Shown: in pieces, positions 11,501-23,200 of the stretch
How the letters are laid out: each line of letters starts with the position of its first letter
Position numbering within the stretch: the stretch's first letter is position 1
Assembly (NCBI GenBank): GCA_013407085.1
Contig: JACCGJ010005103.1
Location: 24,672 to 88,671, forward strand
Direction of reading: 5' to 3'
DNA: 64,000 nt
Origin: Atriophallophorus winterbourni
Taxonomy: Eukaryota > Platyhelminthes > Trematoda > Plagiorchiida > Microphallidae
Position numbers and translations under genes: made by a program
The notes under the pieces: model-generated
The model's input: the letters and a program-made list of their open reading frames with translations, nothing else
What the model was told of the DNA's origin: nothing
Database searches by the model: none

Positions 11501-14500
11501 TCCGGATTACTCTTAAAATTAAAAAATAGCTTCGTTATTTCACAAATCAAGAAGTGCTCATGTATTATTTTCGAATGCTTTCATCTTTTTCGCCTCCGGT
11601 CAAGCCATGCCACACGTACTCACCCATTTGCATTTGATATTCCACATTCCCACCGGAACTGCCGTCGGTTCTTTCATTCGGTGCGCGTTTGTTTCTTATG
11701 GAACTCCCTACCGTCACATGTTGTCCAATCATCTAGTGAAAGGATTTTCAGGAAAAAACTGGATATATTTATGCGTAGTAATTCCACCCTACATCCCGTA
11801 TATATAACATGATTTTTTTTCCAAACGAATATTTTTTTACCCATCATACCGACACAATACATGGCATTTTTTGCAACTACAAAACTGTCGATCTTCCTGA
11901 AGAATCAATCTTTTTTGTATATATATTTATTGTCCATATACGAATATCCTGTGGTGTTTTACAGCTACGAGCTTTTTTATACCATAAATTCTTGAATCTT
12001 GAATCTTGAATCATATATTTTAATAAATTGAATAACATCAAAGAATGGACGAATTATGATGATATACTTTTAACGAACGAAATTCTAAATTCTCCCGATT
12101 TCAGATCAGAAATTTGAAATCAAGTTCCCGGGGAAGACATTCGGTAGGATTTTTGTTACACTCTATATGTTGTATGGGGCTTCTCAATTATTAGGAAACT
12201 GGTTTGGGTACAGACTTATTGTTCAAAACGTTCATTACTTGTGGTGCAATAAATCCATGCACATAAAATCCTAAATATTTTATATTAAATTTGCGCTGTA
12301 AACAATAATAATTGTCCCACTAAAACTGTGAGTACTGGAGCCGATTTCAAAATCAGAGTATATATTGACTAGTATCATTAGTGTTCGGTTAATTTTTGCA
12401 TTTCGTCTGAGATTTTCACGGAAATAAGTTTTGAGTTATTATGTAACACGCCCATTTTCGTTCAAGTTCTGTGACTGTTAATTCAAAATGTGAGCAACTT
12501 GCATTGATAAAACTGTCGTACGGTAGTTTAGTACTTTATTGTGATGGAACTGCATGCAAATGTGCATATTTATTCGAATTATGGGGTTCATCCCATCGAT
12601 ATATATGTGAGTTTATGTGATTGAATATTTTGGTTGTGACAAACTTATACAACGGCGACTTCGACGAATATGTTTACCATTTTTCACTTCCATGTTTTAT
12701 TCCAATTAATATATTAAAAAATTGCTAATACAAAAATGAATAATAGTAGTTCACTTTATCATAACTCGAAAAACCACAATTGTTTCAACTGATGTCGCCC
12801 GATAAACATGATTAATGAATGGGACAGTTGAAAAAATGTTAACATATAAAGCTATTTTCATGATCAAGCGCATCAATACGCTTGCATTACATGACTAAAT
12901 TAATTATTCTATGACCCTGAACACTGTAGCCTGACAACTAAATCAATATATTTCCGTCAGTTGAATAAAATGCAATGCAATGGGCTTGCAAATCCAAAAA
13001 TTCTAAAGATTTACTTCGCGACGAGAAGCATTTCGCTAGCAATATTTTTAACTATGATCATCGAAATTTTGACGTTAAAATTGGCGTGTATGTGGCGATC
13101 AAGACAGATTGTAGCAAGAAAACAAGTGACCACCGGATACTAATTATTGTTTAAATATAGCTCAATTCAAGTGTTTAATTGAACATGTCTAAATTATATT
13201 ACCAACATTTTCAAGCGTACAAACTTTAACAGATTTAATTAGTTTATAAAATGCACACATTTTGGTGTGCGATTAAGATGAATGCAAATGAGGTTTTTTA
13301 AAGTTATATTGAATCTGCAACCTCGATGGAAAGATTAGAAATACATAATCACTGGCTCCATAAGCCTTAAATGCCAAGCACATAATATTTTAACGTTTAT
13401 ATTAAGCTTTTCAATTACATTTCATATATTCCATATTATATTTTTAAATTTACGAAATACTCCTTCTATTTTTCACAGACATGACAGTCTCAAAGGATAA
13501 GAGTGCGTAATCATTCTGTTTATATTTCACTTGACGCTTACACACGCTATATGTTTTGTACTCCTTTTTAAGTGGAAATGTGTATTGTTGTGCTCACTCA
13601 GCAGAATCTATACAGAACAACTTTGTAGTAAAGAAGTAACCATTTTGTTGTTAATTTTTAACATGTCTCTATATGAACTAAACGTGTTCTACGCCCTGGG
13701 ATATTTAAATGCGATGCAATTTGTTTTATTTTGAAACATGGATAATTCGCTTCACCGATGGCATATTTTAAATCAACATGGAACCCTATTTTTAAACTTT
13801 TTAACATATGTCTATGTAATTGAAGGACGTTAGATGTTTTAAATGCTGTGCAATTTTTAAAAATGGAAGATTTGCTGCGCCTGTCAGAAAAATGGAAAAG
13901 AAAACTTGTGAATGTAGATTTTTACGATTCGTCAACTTCCATCACAACGCTTAATACCCGTGTACACGAAATCGAAGCTTTTTTGGAATTGAATGTGACT
14001 GACAATCTCAGATTTTCCAAATAAACTTTAACTCTTCTGTCATATTCATTATTCGCAATAAAAACTTGTGCATTCAAATTAATTTGATTCGCTGAAAATT
14101 CGTATTAACGAATAAAGCCTTCTTCTTCTGACTTCCTTTACTTCCATTGTGTACTGCAAAATCACGGCTGTAAAACGTTTGCAGACAGAAATTTATTCAA
14201 ATAACATGACAAAGTTTGATGTCTCTGGTAGTCGAATTTGAAGCTATTTCGAATTCTAAAATTTGACTGGCAATCAAAAGTTTTTCATAAAGTTAATTTT
14301 TCTTCTCTTCGTAAATTCTATTAAGGAAATGCGTGTGGTTAAATTAGTATTTGCTGAAAATATGTCGTACACAAAACAATATTCAGGCCAAAGCTTTTAT
14401 TGTTAAACAAGATATGACCGTTTTGAATTCACTTCAAAAACGTACGATATGGACAGCAATTTCAGAATCATTTCGCTTGACACAGCGGGAATGAGTTATA

Positions 14501-17500
14501 AAAATGTTGAATTATGCACCAAATTGAATCAGCTTCTTATAAAGACGATGGTGATAAATACAATGTCACATGCTGACTTTATTTCAAGTGAACAATGAAC
14601 CTACAACCAATAATTGTCTTCTTGTGCGCGCATAACCGGCTTCATGCTCTCATTCTGGGTTCAGAAACAGATCCCTTCGAATAAATATATCATTTTGAAA
14701 AGCTGTGGTACATAAGACTTTTGGGGGAAGATAAATAATTTGAAACAGGTCATCACATACCAATCTGGAAGAAATGCGAATTCGATGTTTGAAACTTTAG
14801 TTTCGTCAGACATGCAGCATTAAATGTTAGCATATTTTGGACTGCTGATAGAAATTTCCCAATTTTTGTAGCACCAGAAAAAGAATCCGGTGAGTCAAAA
14901 AACAATCGTTATAATTATATTCAAAATATTATTTTACATATTATAAATAATATTACCTTAAATAAATGATTATGAAAAAATTAAATTAGTCGGTGCAATA
15001 AAACAAAATTTTTAATATATGATTTCATCACTTGATCAATTTTACATTCAACATCCCGACATTTTTGGTGTCCACGGAAGCTGGACACTGGAATTTGCCA
15101 AAATCGACTGAGATCAGCATATTTTAGTGGTTCGTGTGGGAGATCTCTGCAACGCAGATGTAATTATTCGAGACTGTGCCATGTTTGATAGCTGCTTTTA
15201 TTTGAAAAGATTATATAGTTTGTTTAATTTACTAACAATTTTACAAAAGAAAAAGAAAAAGGAAATTTAATACGTTTAATTCACACATTTTATTGTATTT
15301 TCATAGCTCAAAAACATGTTTGTGAGTTCGTTAGTTATTTTGATAAAAAAATAATTAATCTCAAGCGAATTACGTGTTTAACATTGCGTCAACTTGCCGT
15401 TTAGATTTTACGGATTCCATCCGAATCAATTTAGAAATAAAACTTTCTAACGCCAATCATGTTCAAATTGGCGTTTCACAAAACAAGAGAAAGCCAAAGG
15501 TTCTAGCGTTTTGTACACACATGCAAATCCAGCTAAAACAACTTCGGCCATGATGCATCTCTGCCGATTGCTACTTTGATCTAATTTTTAATCGATTACA
15601 TGCCAAACGTAGCAATGCGAGTTGACACGAAGTTTGGCTCGGTTGTGCTAAAAAGACGACTTGCAACACATAGCGACATATTTCCGAGGTGTGCCTCACT
15701 TGTACCTTTACCATGCAATTTTACGGAAATCGAATAATTGTATTCTTGCGATTTTCAACGTTGATAGACTTTTAGGCGCTTCCGTTTGTGCACTGTGCCT
15801 GAGGTTGGGGTTCTGTATATCATACATAATCTCGTGAAAAGCGATGGACGTAAATCACAAATCCTGATTGTGTGTACGAGAAGTAAAAATCCGGCGTCTT
15901 TATTTTCAATATGTAGTTGTATGAACGGATCGAATTTAAAATGAATGAAATTTAAAATGAATTTATTAATGTTGATTTATTATTTTCAATAAGACGTGTT
16001 GCAATATGAAGACGATGGATATCTGGCGAAACATTTTTATTTATGATCGTGGAACAATTTTGCTTTTGACTGAAGTAAATGATGAACTAAATTGGTACTG
16101 GAACTAAATTTTAAATTTGATTTCCAATTATAATTTTATGGGATATAAATTAGGATAACCACTGTATTTGCATTGGTCAATATCTGGAAAGATATCATTG
16201 TCGATATAAAAACAGAACAGCAAAATTATTTGAAAGAAGAGCTCGAAATTCACGAAGGTCGTAGTCAATTATTTAATGAAATCACTGTAATAATTTTCTA
16301 TTTCTCATGCAGTTAAATATATTGATGGTAAGCAATATTGATCACATGTTCGAGTCGACCGCGCTAATTGTTTAGTATTCAACGAAGTATCGTTTACCAA
16401 ATATTTTGGTTCTGTATGTTATTAAATTCTGTCATCAAACAACCGCCATGTTGCCATTATAGTACAAAGCCAGCCGGTTTGCCAACAGGTTTGATCATGG
16501 AACTAGCGAAGGTGATTAAACTGGTCAATATGAACAATTTACACGATCGGACGTGTAGTATGCTCGAAAACTTTTCAGGTCTATTTTAAATCACCATGTA
16601 TATTACATTACTTAGTATTAATCAAGCATGCGCACCCCCTCGAAAGCATAATCATAGCATGTTTGCACATCTTTTTACACAAGTAAATATCGATGAATAC
16701 ACTTTGTCGCAGTGTGCAATGCTGAAGGTAGCATTCTCTCCTTGGTTTTATGTAATTAATTCACAACTCCTGATTGTGTGTGCGATAAGTAAATATCCTT
16801 CTTTATTTTGAATATATGGTTCGCATGAACAGATATTTATCTTAATTAAAGCTGTATGAACCAATAAACTTCCCTACACATTGTTGCTATTAAATTTAAA
16901 ATTTATTAATGTTGATTTATTATTTTCAATAAAACGTGCTGCAATATGAAGGCGATGCATATCTAGAGAACCACCTTGGTGTGTTAACGTGAAATAATTT
17001 TCTTTGTTCTGAACTAAATGATGATCTAGATCGGCTATGAAACTAAATATTAGTTCTGCTATCGAATAACAATTTTACGGGTTATAAATTGAGTAAACCC
17101 CATAATTTGCATTGGAAAAATACTGGAACGTTATCAATGATATAAAACCGAAACAGCTCAATTAATGGAAAGAAGAGCCTGACATTCATCAACAACTTGA
17201 TCAATTATTTAAAAAAAACTTGAATAATTTTCTAATTATCCTGCAGAAAAAATGAATACACACGACGTTTATGGTGAGCAATATTGACCTCATGTTTGAG
17301 TCGACCGCGCTAATTGTTTAGGATTCTATGAAGTATTGTTTACCAAATATTGGGATTCTGTATATTAATAAATTCTGTCATTAAACAACCGCCATGTTGC
17401 CATTATAGTACAAAGCCAGCCAGTTTTCCCACAGGTTTGATCATGGAACTAGCGAAGGTGATTGACCTGGTCAATATGAACAATTTACACGATCGGACGT

Positions 17501-20500
17501 GTAGTATGCTGGAAAACTTCTCAGGTCTATTTTAAATCACCATGTCTATTACATTAGTTAATATCAATCAAGCATGCGCACCTCCTCAAAAGCATAATCA
17601 TATCATGTTCGCACAGCGTTTTTACACAATGACGTCTTGAGGAAACTTCTCTATCGCACAGCTAAAGCAATACGCTCTCGTAATCCACGTTTAAAAGCCG
17701 AGAGCAGTATAATCCAAAGTCAACTTATAAATATCACTCCATAGTGCACCTCTAAATCACTCTGGGCAATAACAAGTCATATCAAACTTTTTTGAGAAAC
17801 ACGGTTTGCCAAAAGGTCAACTTTCTGGTATAAGCCCCCCTAATGTAGTCAATTCATAATTCCGTCATTGTTTTACCAAACACTACACTCAGTTAGCATG
17901 GTGTTTAAAACATTAGGACATATGAAAATGCAGGCTTTTGTAAACAAATATGCATTTTTTCTGTATCATTGAACGATGTGTTGAACAAAGCTCTAGGTTA
18001 TGTTTAAGCACACATATACAAATTTAATGCATACATATATATATATATAAAGGATGGTATAATGGTTGATAATTCAAAATTCAGAAGATTGATTCCTCTT
18101 AATCGTATTGATTTGAACGTAAATAATAATTTTACTTATTTGAGCACTGTTTCAAAATCGCGTTATCTGTGCATTATTTAGTCGTCATTTTAAAATAATT
18201 CTGCTTTTTAATAGGACGATATGTTTCATATATTTAACTTTTGTTGAAATTATTTCTCTTGGATACAAAGCAGTTATTTGGGTTTGTTGGTCTAAAACGA
18301 GACGCATCGGACATGAGTTTGAAGCCTCTCATTTGATACGAAAGGTCGCGGTTAGCATTCGTCGTTGAAGCCAGCCGAACACAACTTTCTATGATATTGC
18401 TAACACAGGAAGGAAAAATGATTGAATATTATCTATATTATATATCTTTTGAGAGTAATATCGTAGTTAGTTTATTGACAAAATATCCGCAATTTTACAA
18501 CATACCAAATATTGTAATTTATTTGCACATCCTTTCTGAGTGCAGGTTGTACAGACAAGCAATACCCACATCAAAAAATGTTACCAATCTGATTATTGCT
18601 ATTTTTGTAGAAGTTTTAGTTAACCTGTTTATTAAACTTAAAATTGTAATTCTATTGCAGCTTACTACCACGCATTGGATAAGCAATGTAAGTGACATAT
18701 TGATGGATCTAATAATTGGATTAATATTGTAACAACTGAACGCTTTTGATTATTCGCGCTTGTCCAATTTATACTTATCAATAAATCGTGCAGCTCTAAA
18801 TCATTATCTTGTACCATAAATATGCCTAATGAGACAAAAATTGACACGGGGAAATTCAAACGACTACCCGCAGAAATTAACAATTATGAGAATTGAAGCT
18901 TTAGTCGTTAAACCTATTTTTGATTGTTATGATAAAATGCTATAGAACTAGATATGATTCGAAATATTTGGAAATCAAAAAATGAGATATCATCTAGTAT
19001 TGATTGCTACTCAAATATCCCCGAAACGAACCAATTATTTAAATAACAAATCCTTGTATGTTGTACATGCGAATGAAGTGCTCTAACTGACCACTGTTTA
19101 CCGCTGTTCACGGACGTTTTACTTTCAACAAAATTTACGTGAATATAAAAAATAAATTTTAAAAGTGATATTAAAAACTATTCTTTTCCCTATAACATTA
19201 AATATATAACATGCTTCCAGTGGATATATTTGTTTCTGAAACGAGTAAGTGAATATTGACCAGAAATCTCGTGTTTATAGTACGTTAGAGAAAGACAAGT
19301 TTTGTATCAACTAGTTACACTATTTAAATGAAGATATATGTTCATATCAATAACTCCAAAAATATACTAATTCCTGACAACTATTCGACTAGAAACGCAG
19401 TCAAATTCGTTTATTATAATGACCTCAACAGTAAAATAATAGGCTATTGCATTTGAAAACTTCTGCTGAAAGTGTTAGCCTAATATCTACATATTAAATT
19501 CGGTATTTATGGTGAGTAATAATCCAACAGATTTGAAATACCATGAAACATAAATATAAAATTTCCCTCAATATTAATTTCCAGTCAAGACCCATGTGGT
19601 TCGAATTTGAATTAAGAAATATCTTCGAATATTTTGTGGACTGGGTAGCAATCAAGTGTTACAATAAATAATAAATCAATTTAATTTGCTTCATCGATAG
19701 TGAATGACCAGGTCCGAACAACTGTTACGTATTTAGATTTGTATAATGAGTCTAATTTTGTCATCCATTTACAAAGTTCCAGTCCATGATTACTAAGAAT
19801 AGTCGGAGTTTTTCGTTTCTATTGAAGTTTTGTTTACCAAGAGCTTTAGAAAATGTTGTCCCACATGTAGAAGACTGCGGCCGAATTGAATGGATCACGC
19901 CAAAGATAGTTGCTCTGACAAAAAGTTTGCGCAAAAGACTTGAGCATAAAATTGTGCCAAGTCATCAGATGTTGTTGTTGTTTGCCTCTGTTGGTCGATG
20001 TCGACCATGAATGAAGATCACATCGCATGAATTTCATGTTTTGCAACTTTTTGAATGACTAAACAGTCCGATTCGGGAGGAACAATCTCTCCCGCAGCGT
20101 TTGCAACGATAGTCAGAACTCTGTTGTATTGCATCAGTTGCACGCCGGCGGCGTGATCTGCGTTCCGTAGCCGAGAGCTGTATCTTCTCCTCCCCAGCTT
20201 GCAGACGATGCCGTACACAATGCCTCCAATACGAGCGGTCAAGAGCAAGTTCTTCCCAACTCGCTAGGTCAATGCCAAGAGCTTTCATATCTTTTGCAAA
20301 CGTCTTTGTACCGCGAGTGCGGTCTGTCCAATGGTCGACTTCCTAATTGCAACTCACCGTAGAGTAGATCTTTCGGAATACGACCATTTTCCATTCTATA
20401 GACATGACCAAGCCACCGCAGGCGGCGCTGACGTAATAGGGTAAACATGCTCTGTAGACCAGTTTTTGAAAGCACTTCAGCGTTAGTCACTCTGTTCATC

Positions 20501-23200
20501 CACGATATGTTCAAGATACGTCGGATGCTTCGTAGATGGAAAGCATTCACCTTTCGTTCGTGTCTTGCATGGGTGGTCCAGGTTTCACTGCCGTATAGTA
20601 AAGCATTTAGTGCGCACGCGCTGTATACCATCATCTTTGTCTTTACAGTCAGCTTGCGGTTACCCCAAACACGAGAGTTCAATCGGGACAAAATGACAGC
20701 TGCTCTGCCAATCCGCTCATCGATCTCCGTGTCTAGCGAGAGGTTATCCGCAATGGTTGAACCAAAATATGTGAAATGATGTACTGGTTCGAGCTGACAG
20801 TTTCCAACGGTGACGATTGGTGGCGATACAGTCCCTTGACCAAGACCTTTGATCTTGCTCATGCTGATTGTTAGACCAAATCTTTGCATGCCGACGAAAA
20901 ACAGTCCATTAGCGACTGTCGGTTCTCTTGGAAGTGAGCAATACAGGCTGCATCGTCGGCAAACAACAGGTCACGGATTATCACATCCCGTACTTTGGTT
21001 TGTGCTCTCAACCGGTTCAGGTTGAAAAGCTTGCCATTACTTCGCGTGCGTATGTAAATTCCTTCTGTTCTCGTATTAAAAGCGTGCTTCAGATGTAGTC
21101 CTGACAATATAGTCTAATCCATCCATTGTCTGAAGAAAATCAACTTTATCGGTTTTCACGAATATGCACTGCTTATAATCTGATAGAAGAACTTTGGAAG
21201 AATCCTCATCTGATGGTAATCGAAATCGTATAATGGTTTCTGCAGTTAGATTACTTTCAAAATAGGTGAGAACTTCATTAAATAATGTCTAGCCTATTTT
21301 GGAAACCTGCAACTCCCTGGAAAAATTAAACTCAATAATCATAAACAAATATCATCGTTTCTTGTTGTATTAATAATTTAGACATTTTCATATATCAGTC
21401 AATGTATTCTATATTTCATTTAGGTTTTTCTGTTTGAGGAATTCCTGATTTAATAGCCAGTCTTCGGACATTTTGCTGCGATGCGAAATAGCTATAGTGG
21501 TCTATCTTCAAAAATTCGAATTTATTATTTGTTATGTATTATTTTCCCCTTACTTTGCCCATCCCTAATGAATTTAGTCAGTGTCTTGATTCTGAATTCA
21601 TTAATTTTTGAATTTTCTGAACACCAGTTTATTGTTTTTATAATATATCGTTCAGAATACGAATGCCGTTTCGTAAGTTCCCTGTGAAACGATTTTTCCT
21701 CTGCGCTGTAACGATTTGAGATAGCACCATGATACTAAATGTTGTAAATTTATCATAGTAACATGGCTTGCTTATGATAGTTTTCATTTCTTATTTATCT
21801 GTTCGACCTGATCAAAGCTTTTTTACACGTTGCTGTCAACTAAATGTATTTCCCGAACTCAAAGTTGCATAATTACGAAATACCTGAACAATCTAAATTT
21901 AGTATCCGTTATACAGTTATCGATGTTAAACAATCAACTTATCAGAGTTAATTTTGAATTTTAAACTATGCGCTGTTGGAAACTGGAGAACCTAATTGAA
22001 AACTCTACATCTTATTCGTTGTAGCGCAGTAAAATAAAACGATCGTTAATTGAATAAAGCGCGCATATAACAAAATTACCAGTCACTTTTGAGAGTGACA
22101 AGCTGTCCGACGGCGATCACAATGATTGGCAGTTCTCTGAATAACGTTGAAAATTTCACACTGAGAGAATATTTAAGGTTTTACCTCATAAAAGCCACTC
22201 AACAGTGTAGGTTTGCTTCGTTTACGGCAATTTATTTAGTGATGTTTCTCATATAATGCCACTTCTGCTCATTAATCACACTTTCTAAATATAGACATGG
22301 ATATTATCTTCTTGCAGCGCATATGATCGTTGTATGACTAACCTCGTGAAAGCATAATAGCATACAAAAGACTCCACCCTATCATTTCCATTGATAATTC
22401 GTGCAGCCCCATTTGGAAAAGAATGTATATGAACCTTTTTCCTTGGAAAATTTGCGGCGTTCGGCAACATACATATGACTCACATTACCCTAGCTTTCTA
22501 CCGGCATGTCTTTGGTCAATCAAGAATGACACGGCAACCAGTTGTTGAATGATAATGAAGATACTAATGAATCATATTGAATTCTGAAAGATCATTACCC
22601 AAGTTTCCTATGTGTAACTAGGACAGATTTCTAGATTAGGGAATGACAATGTTCAATACATTACTCAGAGATCTAATTCCTTTTGGGACGGGTGGAGATT
22701 AATTTAGTCAATAAAAGTCTAATGCTTAAAGCAGTGAATAGTGTTACGTTGTTTCCACAATTATCATAATATTTTGAGAGATAAATTGTAAATTATCTTT
22801 TGTGAATAATCTTACATGAAAATATACAATGATGTGATCGTAAGCACCGAAAACGGTGAAATGTGTCGCATTATTGTTCTGAGGGAATAGCCAATAGTCA
22901 TATTACGCGCATAATCAATAGTGATTGTTTACCAAATTGATGTTTATGATGTGATTAAAAGTTGTGCCACGGAAATATATCATTACTCATAAGACAGAAC
23001 TCATAAGATGACGCTGATTACACTTTGACATAATTATTATACACATTTTTTATTCCAGCCGCCCAAATGATAGATGCGACTACAAGTCGTTCCGTGATAT
23101 TTTTCACAATATCAAATACATCTTCGCACATCATAACAAAGCGGTTTTTGAAAATTCTAAATACTTGCCAAGGGTGGGAGTTCAATTTTTGGTTTGTTAA
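2463..23200 (+). CDS. Candidate micro-exon gene (MEG), secreted protein, spliced
   Basis: The gene is assembled from 2463-2523, 4402-4425, 5011-5040, 6212-6235, 8814-8828, 12105-12143, 13479-13502, 14872-14889, 16313-16327, 17247-17273, 18661-18687 and 19221-19244, then probable 21250-21265 and 23059-23200. Exon 1 encodes a hydrophobic signal peptide and ends in phase 1. The next eleven exons are 15-39 nt long, all multiples of three, each with an AG acceptor and a GT donor (mostly gtaag or gtgag). All keep the phase-1 frame open. This is the layout known for schistosome MEG proteins, which are secreted from oesophageal glands or tegument and vary through exon skipping. No catalytic domain is visible; the product would be a small secreted protein of about 161 residues. 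The introns hold many LINE pieces. The MEG family number is not recognised. The architecture is seen directly; secretion and host interaction are inferred. Confidence 0.8.
4402..4425 (+). CDS. MEG micro-exon 2 (24 nt)
   Basis: The acceptor is ttaatttgcag and the donor is gtaagatt. In phase 1 it adds YAKVETCT, including one of the few cysteines. Confidence 0.78.
4480..4790 (-). repeat. Hammerhead-bearing repeat, tandem pair, in MEG intron
   Basis: Two related monomers lie about 210 bp apart. In the first, the minus strand reads CTGATGA, GTGC-AAACA-GCAC and GAAAC (4555 down to 4531), a complete catalytic core with stem II. The cleavage triplet expected as GTC/GTA reads ATG, so it is probably inactive. 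The second monomer (4741-4766) is degraded (CTGATAA, CAAAAC). It resembles the hammerhead SINE-like repeats known from schistosomes. Confidence 0.7.
5011..5040 (+). CDS. MEG micro-exon 3 (30 nt)
   Basis: The acceptor is gaattttcag and the donor gtaagttggttttc. It adds TDVKGIGEVK. The first 14 bases of the donor-side intron match those after exons 4 and 5, which suggests an older duplication of the same module. Confidence 0.78.
6212..6235 (+). CDS. MEG micro-exon 4 (24 nt), first copy of a duplicated module
   Basis: The acceptor is ctgtcacacag and the donor gtaagttgg. It adds VIKTDPVP. It lies in the left unit of the ~2.6-kb tandem duplication and is the counterpart of micro-exon 5. Confidence 0.78.
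7540..8495 (-). mobile_element. CR1 LINE fragment (RT 3' part), decayed
   Basis: Minus-strand ORF pieces match the C-terminal part of the intact CR1 ORF2 in this window (e.g. FFAVR-type and FLWNSL motifs near 7700-7930; a KCKMLHLGK-type segment at 8269-8511). It is frame-shifted and truncated, and is duplicated at 10240-11300. Confidence 0.75.
8814..8828 (+). CDS. MEG micro-exon 5 (15 nt), second copy of a duplicated module
   Basis: The acceptor is ctgccgtacag and the donor gtaagttgg. It adds SDADP. The flanking introns are nearly the same as those around exon 4, but the exon is nine bases shorter and its peptide differs. Confidence 0.75.
9083..9808 (-). mobile_element. CR1 LINE fragment inserted in the right duplication unit
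   Basis: Minus-strand pieces encode the CR1 C-terminus, including PTMDFLIPAWAPWLRKDIE and IYHKATKLV. The 3' tail reads as repeats of the CR1 terminal motif (caagaatcaagaatcaag on the plus strand). The left duplication unit has uninterrupted sequence at this point, which gives the empty site. Confidence 0.8.
10240..11310 (-). mobile_element. CR1 LINE fragment, duplicate of the 7.5-8.5 kb copy
   Basis: It is the same antisense CR1 fragment as at 7540-8495 but extends further, with a decayed RT segment at 11082-11288 containing MLGPLLFLLYIKDLAP and LFADD. It is broken by frameshifts. Confidence 0.75.
11582..12013 (+). mobile_element. Very young 5'-truncated CR1 copy
   Basis: About 430 bp match the last part of the intact CR1 (47815-48241) with few differences, including the end of ORF2 and the terminal TTGAATC repeats. 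It lies in the intron just before micro-exon 6, in the same direction as the gene. The ORF2 C-terminus stays open (11492-11812). Confidence 0.9.
12105..12143 (+). CDS. MEG micro-exon 6 (39 nt)
   Basis: The acceptor is cccgatttcag and the donor gtaggatt. It is the longest internal exon and adds HQKFEIKFPGKTF in phase 1. Confidence 0.75.
13479..13502 (+). CDS. MEG micro-exon 7 (24 nt)
   Basis: The acceptor is tctatttttcacag, with a good pyrimidine tract, and the donor is gtgcgtaa. It adds DMTVSKDK. Confidence 0.72.
14872..14889 (+). CDS. MEG micro-exon 8 (18 nt)
   Basis: The acceptor is aatttttgtag and the donor gtgagtca. It adds TPEKES. Confidence 0.75.
16313..16327 (+). CDS. MEG micro-exon 9 (15 nt), first copy of the second duplicated module
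   Basis: The acceptor is tttctcatgcag and the donor gtaagcaatattga. It adds VKYID. It is the counterpart of micro-exon 10 in the ~0.93-kb tandem duplication. Confidence 0.75.
16328..16612 (+). other. Short ORF conserved between duplication units
   Basis: A 73-codon ORF (16368-16589) and its 61-codon partner (17350-17535) lie after micro-exons 9 and 10. They share the C-terminal segment MELAKVI..LVNMNNLHDRT and the same stop. Three of the base differences are silent. This may simply reflect recent duplication, so no function is claimed. Confidence 0.3.
16690..17632 (+). repeat. Right unit of ~0.93-kb tandem duplication
   Basis: It contains micro-exon 10. The stretch after the exon is almost unchanged relative to the left unit, including a short ORF that ends at the same stop in both copies (stops near 16589 and 17535). 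Confidence 0.8.
17247..17273 (+). CDS. MEG micro-exon 10 (27 nt), second copy of the second duplicated module
   Basis: The acceptor is attatcctgcag and the donor gtgagcaatattga. It adds EKMNTHDVY. The downstream intron is highly similar to that of exon 9, whereas the exon is 12 bases longer and its peptide differs. Confidence 0.75.
18661..18687 (+). CDS. MEG micro-exon 11 (27 nt)
   Basis: The acceptor is attctattgcag and the donor gtaagtga. It adds AYYHALDKQ. Confidence 0.75.
19221..19244 (+). CDS. MEG micro-exon 12 (24 nt)
   Basis: The acceptor is atgcttccag and the donor gtaagtga. It adds LDIFVSET. This is the last exon that fits the symmetric phase-1 pattern. Confidence 0.72.
19980..21110 (-). 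mobile_element. RTE-like LINE, 3' half, decayed (lineage A)
   Basis: The minus strand contains RT palm remnants with LLFADDAA (20871-21107) and the C-terminal region with LLYGSETWT and RRLRWLGHVYRM (20269-20889). These are separated by a frameshift. The element ends in a hairpin (GGTCGA TG TCGACC at 19993-20006). It lies in the MEG region before the candidate exon at 21250. Confidence 0.85.
21250..21265 (+). CDS. Candidate asymmetric MEG exon 13 (16 nt)
   Basis: The donor is aatag|gtgagaa. The acceptor gtttctgcag would give a 20-nt exon that runs into TAG in phase 1. Using the next AG (gcagttag) gives a 16-nt exon encoding NYFQN, which shifts the frame to phase 2. That shift opens the second frame of the exon at 23059. 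Confidence 0.45.
21656..21672 (+). CDS. Candidate asymmetric MEG exon 14 (17 nt)
   Basis: The acceptor is tatatatcgttcag and the donor gtaagttc. Joined after the 16-nt candidate it would add RIRMPF and return the frame to phase 1, so including or skipping it would swap the reading frame of the terminal exon. The splice sites are good, but usage is unproven. Confidence 0.3.
21700..23040. other. AT-rich intron-like stretch, nothing recognised
   Basis: No LINE or gene signature was found. A 14-nt stretch at 22318-22331 has a good acceptor (cttcttgcag) but a weak donor. Confidence 0.5.

Larger units (their letters stand above)
15755..16688 (+). repeat. Left unit of ~0.93-kb tandem duplication
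   Basis: It aligns with 16690-17632. Good landmarks are cacgatcggacgtgtagtat (16541 and 17489) and attaatgttgatttattatt. It contains micro-exon 9. The outer limits are approximate. Confidence 0.8.

Noticed and set aside
13891..13911. Possible micro-exon after gcctgtcag
   Set aside because: The length to the nearest GT is not a multiple of three and the donor is poor.
19585..19610. Possible MEG exon after tttccag
   Set aside because: In phase 1 it meets a stop before any good donor.
22318..22331. Possible 14-nt MEG exon with a good acceptor
   Set aside because: The donor (gtatga) is weak, and adding it after the 16- and 17-nt candidates gives an immediate stop in the terminal exon.
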